Assembly (NCBI GenBank): GCA_948579315.1
Contig: CAPAOL010000062.1
Location: 1-10,451, forward strand
Reading direction: 5' to 3'
Source: an uncultured Phocaeicola sp.
Lineage (GTDB): Bacteria; Bacteroidota; Bacteroidia; Bacteroidales; Bacteroidaceae
DNA length: 10,451 nt
The translations under genes and the position numbers were made by a program. Below are positions 5,997-10,451 of this stretch, in pieces. The notes under the pieces were generated by a model. That model was not told where the DNA came from and did no database searches. It was given only the letters and a program-made list of their open reading frames with translations. Numbering within the stretch: position 1 is the stretch's first letter; each line of letters begins with the position of its first letter.

Positions 5997-8837
5997 ATGA
6001 AAAAATTATTATCACTTCCCCCTAATCTGGTGGAATGTTTTCATGATATAGAGAAAGCGGACCAGACAGAGTGGTTTTGTACTTCCGATCCTATAGGTAG
6101 TAAGCTAGGATCAGGCGGGGGGACTGCATGGCTGTTGGAGGCTTGTTGTCAGAAAGTAGCTCCTGACAGCGATTTTCTTACTTGGCTGGGAAAAGAAAAA
6201 CGTATTTTACTTCATGCAGGCGGGCAGAGTCGTCGTTTGCCCGGATATGCGCCATCCGGCAAAATTCTTACTCCCATTCCTGTATTCCGGTGGGCCAGAG
6301 GACAACGGCTGTCACAAAATCTGCTTTCCCTCCAGCTCCCTTTATATGAACAAATCATGGAGAAAGCTCCGTCTTCTCTTCATACATTGATTGCAAGTGG
6401 AGATGTTTATATCCGTGCGGGCCAACCGCTTCAGACTATTCCTGATGCGGATGTGGTGTGTTACGGTTTATGGGTAGATCCTAATCTGGCAAAAAACCAT
6501 GGTGTTTTTGTTTCTTCACGGGCTACTCCCGATAAGCTTGATTTCATGCTTCAAAAACCTTCGGTGGAGGAATTGGGGAAATTAATGCAAACCCATCTTT
6601 TTCTGATGGATATCGGAATTTGGCTGTTAAGTGACCGTGCGGTTAGTCTGTTGGTAAAACGATCTTATAAGGAAGGAAAACTCTCTTATTATGACATGTA
6701 TTCTGATTTCGGACTTACATTGGGAGAGCACCCGCGTATGATGGACGATGAACTTAACAAGCTGAGTGTGGCTATTCTGCCGTTGCCCGGAGGGGAGTTT
6801 TATCATTACGGAACCAGTCGTGAACTTATTTCTTCTACATTGGCAGTACAAAATCTGGTAAACGACCAGCGGGAGATTATGCACAAGAAGGTAAAACCGC
6901 ATCCGGCCATGTTTGTTCAAAATGCTGAGGTAGGTTATCAACTTACCTCACAAAATTCGGAAATATGGATAGAGAACAGTTATGTAGGAGCAGGATGGAA
7001 TATCCATCACCAGACCATCATAACAGGGGTTCCCGCTAATAATTGGAACCTAGAGGTTCCGTCCGGTGTGTGTATTGATGTGGTTCCTTTTGGAGAATCT
7101 GGCTATGTAGCGCGTCCATACGGCTTCAATGATACTTTCAAGGGAGCTTTGGCTAAGGAAGAAACATATTATCAAGGAATGTCTGTAGGTGAGTGGTGTG
7201 CTGTACGCGGCATTTCGGTGGAAGAAATAGAAAACGGTCACGACTTGCAGGCCGCGCGTTTGTTTCCGGTTTGCTCATCTGTAGAGGAATTGGGAGCAGT
7301 TATGCGCTGGATGGTCTCTGAACCGGCATTACAGCAAGGAAAAGAAATATGGCAACGCTGTCGTAAGTTATCTGCCGATGATATATCTGCTTATTCTAAT
7401 CTTTATCGTCTGGCAGAACAGCGTGAAGCTTTCCGGATAAAGAATTGGCCGGCATTGGCGCATAATTATGAACGAAGTGTCTTTTATCAGCTAAATTTGG
7501 AGAATGCTGCTGGAGAATTTGCTCGGTATGATCTGTCGTTGCCTGAGCCTTTATCAGAATCGGCTCCGCTGATGACACGTATCAGTGATAATATGTTCCG
7601 TGCCCGGGTGCAGCAGCTTAAGGGGCTGGCTTATCGGGAATATGAGAATGAGGCTTTTCGTTTGATGCGCGACGGACTTACTGCTTCGGCTTTAGCCAAG
7701 AGGCAGCAACCGCATTTGTCAGTGTACTCCGATCAGATTGTCTGGGGGCGTAGTCCGGTCCGTATTGATCTGGCCGGCGGATGGACGGATACTCCACCTT
7801 ATTGCTTGAATGAAGGGGGGAATGTGGTGAATATTGCTATTGAGTTGAACGGGCAGCCTCCTCTACAAGTTTACGTGAAACCCTGTCGGGAGTATAAGAT
7901 AATTCTTCGTTCTATAGACTTAGGCGCTATGGAAGTGGTTACAACTTACGGGGAGGTAAGGGATTTCATGCAAGTGGGATCCCCATTCTCTATACCTAAA
8001 GCGGCATTGGTGCTGGCAGGTTTCCAGCCGGGCTTTTCCACCGAATCGTATGTTTCATTGGAAGAGCAGTTGAAGGCGTTTGGCTCCGGAATGGAAATCA
8101 CTCTGCTTTCTGCGATTCCTGCGGGCTCCGGTCTGGGTACAAGTTCTATTCTTGCATCAACTGTGCTGGGGGCAATCTCTGATTTTTGCGGACTGAACTG
8201 GGATAAGAACGAGATATGTAACCGTACGCTTATTTTGGAACAGTTACTGACTACCGGAGGGGGGTGGCAAGATCAATACGGAGGTGTGCTTCGTGGAGTG
8301 AAATTATTGCAGACTCATGCAGGTATGGATCAGAGTCCGTTAGTGCGCTGGTTGCCCGATTATTTGTTTACAGGTGGCGAATATCAGAAGTGCCATTTGC
8401 TTTATTACACGGGAATTACCCGTACAGCCAAAGGAATTTTAGCTGAAATCGTGCGTAGCATGTTCCTCAACTCCACAGAGCATTTGTCTATACTTGGCGG
8501 TATGAAGGGGCATGCTCTTGACTTGTACGAAGCCATTCAGCGTGGGAATTTCGATGAAATGGGGCGTTTGGTTGGTAAAAGCTGGAAGCTGAACCAAGCG
8601 TTGGATCCCGGCACTAATCCCGAGGCAGTTGAGACTATCATTCGCCGGATTGATGATTATTGCCTGGGATATAAATTGCCAGGTGCGGGGGGAGGCGGCT
8701 ATCTTTATATGGTGGCTAAAGATCCTGAGGCTGCTATACGTATTCGAAGTATTCTTACTCAGAACCCACCCAACAGTTGTGCCCGTTTCGTTGATATGGC
8801 TTTGTCCGACAAAGGCTTGCAAATTAGCCGAAGCTAG
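5997..8837 (+). CDS. fkp: Bifunctional L-fucokinase / L-fucose-1-phosphate guanylyltransferase
   Basis: Fkp turns free L-fucose plus ATP into L-fucose 1-phosphate, then joins it with GTP to give GDP-L-fucose, the donor for fucosylating capsular polysaccharide and surface glycoproteins. The 946 residues match the two-domain bacterial enzyme (about 950). The N-terminal pyrophosphorylase half carries GSGGGTAW (38-45) and LLHAGGQSRRLPGYAPSGK (71-89), the nucleotide-binding loop with its basic residues. A beta-helix-like stretch follows around 300-400. The C-terminal GHMP kinase begins at about 583 with WGRSPVRIDLAGGWTDTP (583-600), the ATP loop IPAGSGLGTSS (707-717), the likely catalytic base Asp759 in GGWQDQYGG, and the third motif KLPGAGGGG (893-901). 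All motifs are intact, so both activities are expected. The ATG at 5997 has no Shine-Dalgarno sequence. The last 14 bp overlap the convergent glycerate kinase gene. The order (guanylyltransferase first, kinase second) is the reverse of the reaction order. Confidence 0.97.
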   Translation: MKKLLSLPPNLVECFHDIEKADQTEWFCTSDPIGSKLGSGGGTAWLLEACCQKVAPDSDFLTWLGKEKRILLHAGGQSRRLPGYAPSGKILTPIPVFRWARGQRLSQNLLSLQLPLYEQIMEKAPSSLHTLIASGDVYIRAGQPLQTIPDADVVCYGLWVDPNLAKNHGVFVSSRATPDKLDFMLQKPSVEELGKLMQTHLFLMDIGIWLLSDRAVSLLVKRSYKEGKLSYYDMYSDFGLTLGEHPRMMDDELNKLSVAILPLPGGEFYHYGTSRELISSTLAVQNLVNDQREIMHKKVKPHPAMFVQNAEVGYQLTSQNSEIWIENSYVGAGWNIHHQTIITGVPANNWNLEVPSGVCIDVVPFGESGYVARPYGFNDTFKGALAKEETYYQGMSVGEWCAVRGISVEEIENGHDLQAARLFPVCSSVEELGAVMRWMVSEPALQQGKEIWQRCRKLSADDISAYSNLYRLAEQREAFRIKNWPALAHNYERSVFYQLNLENAAGEFARYDLSLPEPLSESAPLMTRISDNMFRARVQQLKGLAYREYENEAFRLMRDGLTASALAKRQQPHLSVYSDQIVWGRSPVRIDLAGGWTDTPPYCLNEGGNVVNIAIELNGQPPLQVYVKPCREYKIILRSIDLGAMEVVTTYGEVRDFMQVGSPFSIPKAALVLAGFQPGFSTESYVSLEEQLKAFGSGMEITLLSAIPAGSGLGTSSILASTVLGAISDFCGLNWDKNEICNRTLILEQLLTTGGGWQDQYGGVLRGVKLLQTHAGMDQSPLVRWLPDYLFTGGEYQKCHLLYYTGITRTAKGILAEIVRSMFLNSTEHLSILGGMKGHALDLYEAIQRGNFDEMGRLVGKSWKLNQALDPGTNPEAVETIIRRIDDYCLGYKLPGAGGGGYLYMVAKDPEAAIRIRSILTQNPPNSCARFVDMALSDKGLQISRS

Positions 8838-9963
8838 TTATAACTGAATAGAGTTGGGAAACCAGCCGGGTGATATTTTCTTTAGCAAACTCCGGTTCCA
8901 TTGCCTTCTCCAGGGTGATGGGGCCGGGGGCTATAGAGAATATACCTTTGAATCCCGCTTTGTTTAATTCCGGCAGGTTTTCTATACTGCCTGCCAGTAC
9001 AATAACGGGAATATGTTCTTTTTGTGCTTCCTTTAGTATTCCGTATGGTACTTTTCCCATAGCTGTCTGCCGGTCTGCTTTTCCCTCGCCCGTAATAATG
9101 AGGTCTGCTCCTTTTATTTTTTCGGAGAAGTCGATGGCTTTCAATAATAATTCTGTTCCCGGTTTTAGCTCTGCGTTAAAAAAAGCCAGTAGTCCACCAC
9201 CCATGCCTCCGGCTGCACCTGCACCGGGGTAGTTCGTGATATCTTTTCCTGTCGTTTTCTTTATAACTTCGGCTAATGATTGCATGCCTTCATCCAGTCT
9301 TTGCACCATATTTGAATCGGCTCCTTTTTGTTGTGCAAAGATATATGCCGCTCCGTCAGGGCCGTAGAAAGGGTTGGCTACATCACATGCTACCATGAAG
9401 TGTGTTTCTCTTAGTGCGGGATGAATACCGGATGTGTCTATGTTTGCCACGGCTTCCATTATTTGGCCTCCTGTACCTAAGGTATGCCCTGATTTGTCTA
9501 GAAAGCGGAAACCTAGTGCCTGTAGCATTCCTAATCCTGCGTCATTAGTCGCGCTTCCGCCAATACCGATTATAAAATTTCTGCATCCTTTGTTTAATGC
9601 GTCTTTTATCAATTCTCCTGTACCAAAGGTTGTTGTCAGCATAGGATTTCTTTGTTCAATAGGTACGAGAGGTAGTCCGCTGATGGCAGCCATTTCTATA
9701 ATAGCTGTTCTGCCATTGCCGGACAGACCGTAATGTGTTTTTGCCATTTTCATTAGCGGTCCATGTGCCGATAAGGTTATATATTTCCCTTTAGTGGCTG
9801 TGATGAGTACGTCCAGTAAACCTTCACCGCCATCAGCGATGGGAATAACTGAAGTGTGGCAGGAAGGATTTATGCTTTTGATACCTTTTTCGGCAGCTTT
9901 TCCTGCTTCTGCTGAAGTTAGACAGCCTTTGAATGAATCGATGGCGATAATTATTTTCTTCAT
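8824..9963 (-). CDS. Glycerate kinase, GlxK/GarK family
   Basis: This kinase phosphorylates D-glycerate with ATP; members of this family (type I glycerate kinase) usually yield 2-phosphoglycerate, feeding it into lower glycolysis. The 379 residues match the usual length. Landmarks are the N-terminal IIIAIDSFKGCLTSAEAG (4-21), PIADGGEGLLD (41-51), FGTGELIKDAL (113-123), IGIGGSATNDAGLG (132-145), the glycine-rich GAGAAGGMGGGL (247-258), and DLIITGEGKADRQTAMGKVP (287-306) with the conserved Gly-Glu-Gly and Asp, followed by VIVLAGSI (320-327). The fold has two alpha/beta domains and is cytosolic. The ATG at 9963 sits just after a -7-like box. The stop codon lies inside the 3' end of fkp on the other strand, so the two transcripts are antisense at their tails. 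No glyoxylate or glucarate pathway gene is adjacent, so the source of glycerate is not shown here. The choice between garK and glxK cannot be made from sequence alone. Confidence 0.94.
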   Translation of the reverse strand: MKKIIIAIDSFKGCLTSAEAGKAAEKGIKSINPSCHTSVIPIADGGEGLLDVLITATKGKYITLSAHGPLMKMAKTHYGLSGNGRTAIIEMAAISGLPLVPIEQRNPMLTTTFGTGELIKDALNKGCRNFIIGIGGSATNDAGLGMLQALGFRFLDKSGHTLGTGGQIMEAVANIDTSGIHPALRETHFMVACDVANPFYGPDGAAYIFAQQKGADSNMVQRLDEGMQSLAEVIKKTTGKDITNYPGAGAAGGMGGGLLAFFNAELKPGTELLLKAIDFSEKIKGADLIITGEGKADRQTAMGKVPYGILKEAQKEHIPVIVLAGSIENLPELNKAGFKGIFSIAPGPITLEKAMEPEFAKENITRLVSQLYSVITSFG

Positions 9964-9982
9964 TGTATATCTTTATATAGTG

Positions 9983-9990
9983 CAAATCTA
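9983..9990 (-). promoter_or_regulatory. Probable -7 box of the glycerate kinase promoter
   Basis: TAGATTTG on the minus strand matches TAnnTTTG. Start of transcription would be near 9976, leaving a leader of about 12 nt before the ATG. No good TTG-type -33 box is seen 19-21 bp upstream, so the promoter may be weak or need an activator. Confidence 0.45.
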
Positions 9991-10277
9991 CTGAAAACTT
10001 TTCTTCTTTAAATAGAACAGGTTGTCTTTTATTTGTGGATTGGAATATGTGTAGCTTGATGGATAAAGTAGATGTTTTTTGCTTTTGTCTGGGTGTAAGT
10101 ATTGGTTCTTGAAGTTGATGGTGTTTCCGAACAACCGTCGAGATGTAAGAAAATGATTTTTTTTCTTCTCGGCATTTTTCTCCTACAGTTTTTCCCCAGT
10201 GTTTGCGGAGTCAGCACTTTTGAGAGCTCTGTGGTTTGTGTTTCGTAACCTGTCCGGTTTTTCTTCGGGCTTGCTTC

Positions 10278-10338
10278 TTTTCCGTCTTTCCTTGTTTTCC
10301 GTCTGCTGTTTTCGTATAGGTTCCTTCCTTTTTCCGTC
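10278..10338 (+). repeat. Three direct copies of TTTTCCGTC
   Basis: TTTTCCGTC begins at 10278, 10295 and 10330, with the first two copies extended to TTTTCCGTCT. The steps are 17 and 35 bp, about one and two units. The strong pyrimidine bias makes chance copies more likely than usual. Confidence 0.5.
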
Positions 10339-10346
10339 CCTATACG
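10313..10346. repeat. 8-bp perfect inverted repeat CGTATAGG/CCTATACG
   Basis: CGTATAGG (10313-10320) and CCTATACG (10339-10346) enclose an 18-nt, almost wholly pyrimidine loop. No T-run follows on either strand, so this is not a standard terminator. Confidence 0.6.
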
Positions 10347-10409
10347 CGCGTGCGAATATTATAATGTGTGTGTCTTTTTCCTCCCGTGTCCTCCGCTATA
10401 AAAACATGC

Positions 10410-10443
10410 TTTGTAACACATCTGTTATTCAGAGTATTACAAA
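10410..10443. repeat. Imperfect inverted repeat at the right edge
   Basis: TTTGTAA (10410-10416) pairs with TTACAAA (10437-10443). An inner TCTG/CAGA stem closes on a TTATT loop, with one C-A mismatch and one bulged A between. A short A-run follows on the plus strand, so on the minus strand no T-run lies downstream of it. It may be a hairpin in a leader RNA or an operator of the next gene. Confidence 0.5.
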
Positions 10444-10451
10444 AAAGTTTC

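Larger units (their letters stand above)
9991..10451. other. Gene-free, pyrimidine-rich spacer with short repeats
   Basis: No frame here looks like a real protein; the longest (62 codons, minus, 10029-10217) is low-complexity and unrecognised. From about 10241 to 10340 the plus strand is roughly four fifths pyrimidine with only four A. It holds repeated TTTTCCGTC, an inverted repeat at 10313-10346 and an imperfect hairpin at 10410-10443. It probably contains the leader or upstream control region of a gene beyond the window edge, but that gene is not seen. Confidence 0.5.

Noticed and set aside
10029..10217. 62-codon minus-strand frame in the right spacer
   Set aside because: Its sequence is low-complexity, rich in Lys, Arg and Thr, with no recognised motif and no promoter or start signal. 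It looks like a by-product of the pyrimidine-rich plus strand.
10360..10365. TATAAT as a -10 promoter box
   Set aside because: The Bacteroidales primary sigma factor uses a different consensus, and no matching upstream box is present.

Overview
The window looks like a chromosomal segment from a gut Bacteroides or Phocaeicola species. Three things point there. It carries a full-length fused fucokinase/GDP-fucose pyrophosphorylase (Fkp), typical of that group. Its promoters fit the Bacteroidales pattern (TTTG, about 20 bp, TAnnTTTG) rather than the sigma70 pattern. Its genes lack strong Shine-Dalgarno sequences. Composition and style are even across the coding part, and no transposase, integrase, CRISPR array or phage gene is present.

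Layout, left to right. Positions 1-222 hold no gene I can name, but they are rich in small inverted repeats. A tRNA-Phe(GAA) gene (287-359, minus) follows, with its own promoter (381-411) and an intrinsic terminator (223-261). Next is a minus-strand operon transcribed from 5250 down to 420: sppA (membrane-bound signal peptide peptidase), lpxK (lipid A 4'-kinase), punA (purine nucleoside phosphorylase) and thiL (thiamine-phosphate kinase). It starts at a well-formed promoter (5219-5250), its genes are 4-7 bp apart or overlapping, and it ends at a strong intrinsic terminator (420-464). On the plus strand come a small Frm2/HBN1-type nitroreductase (5318-5923) and then fkp (5997-8837), which has its own promoter. 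The last gene is a glycerate kinase (8824-9963, minus), convergent with fkp and overlapping its stop codon by 14 bp. The right 488 bases are a gene-free, pyrimidine-rich spacer with short repeats.

The four-gene operon mixes envelope work (SppA, LpxK) with nucleoside salvage and cofactor synthesis. It is a housekeeping unit, not a pathway. Fkp makes GDP-L-fucose from free L-fucose, the salvage step by which gut Bacteroides put host-derived fucose on capsule and glycoproteins. The glycerate kinase feeds glycerate into lower glycolysis. Nothing links it to fkp beyond sharing a 3' end.

No clearly new multi-gene system is visible. The best leads are nested palindromes inside the fkp promoter, the gene-free structured stretch beside tRNA-Phe, an Asn-to-Asp change at the purine-specificity position of the nucleoside phosphorylase, the overlapping stop codons of fkp and glycerate kinase, and the repeat-bearing spacer at the right end.
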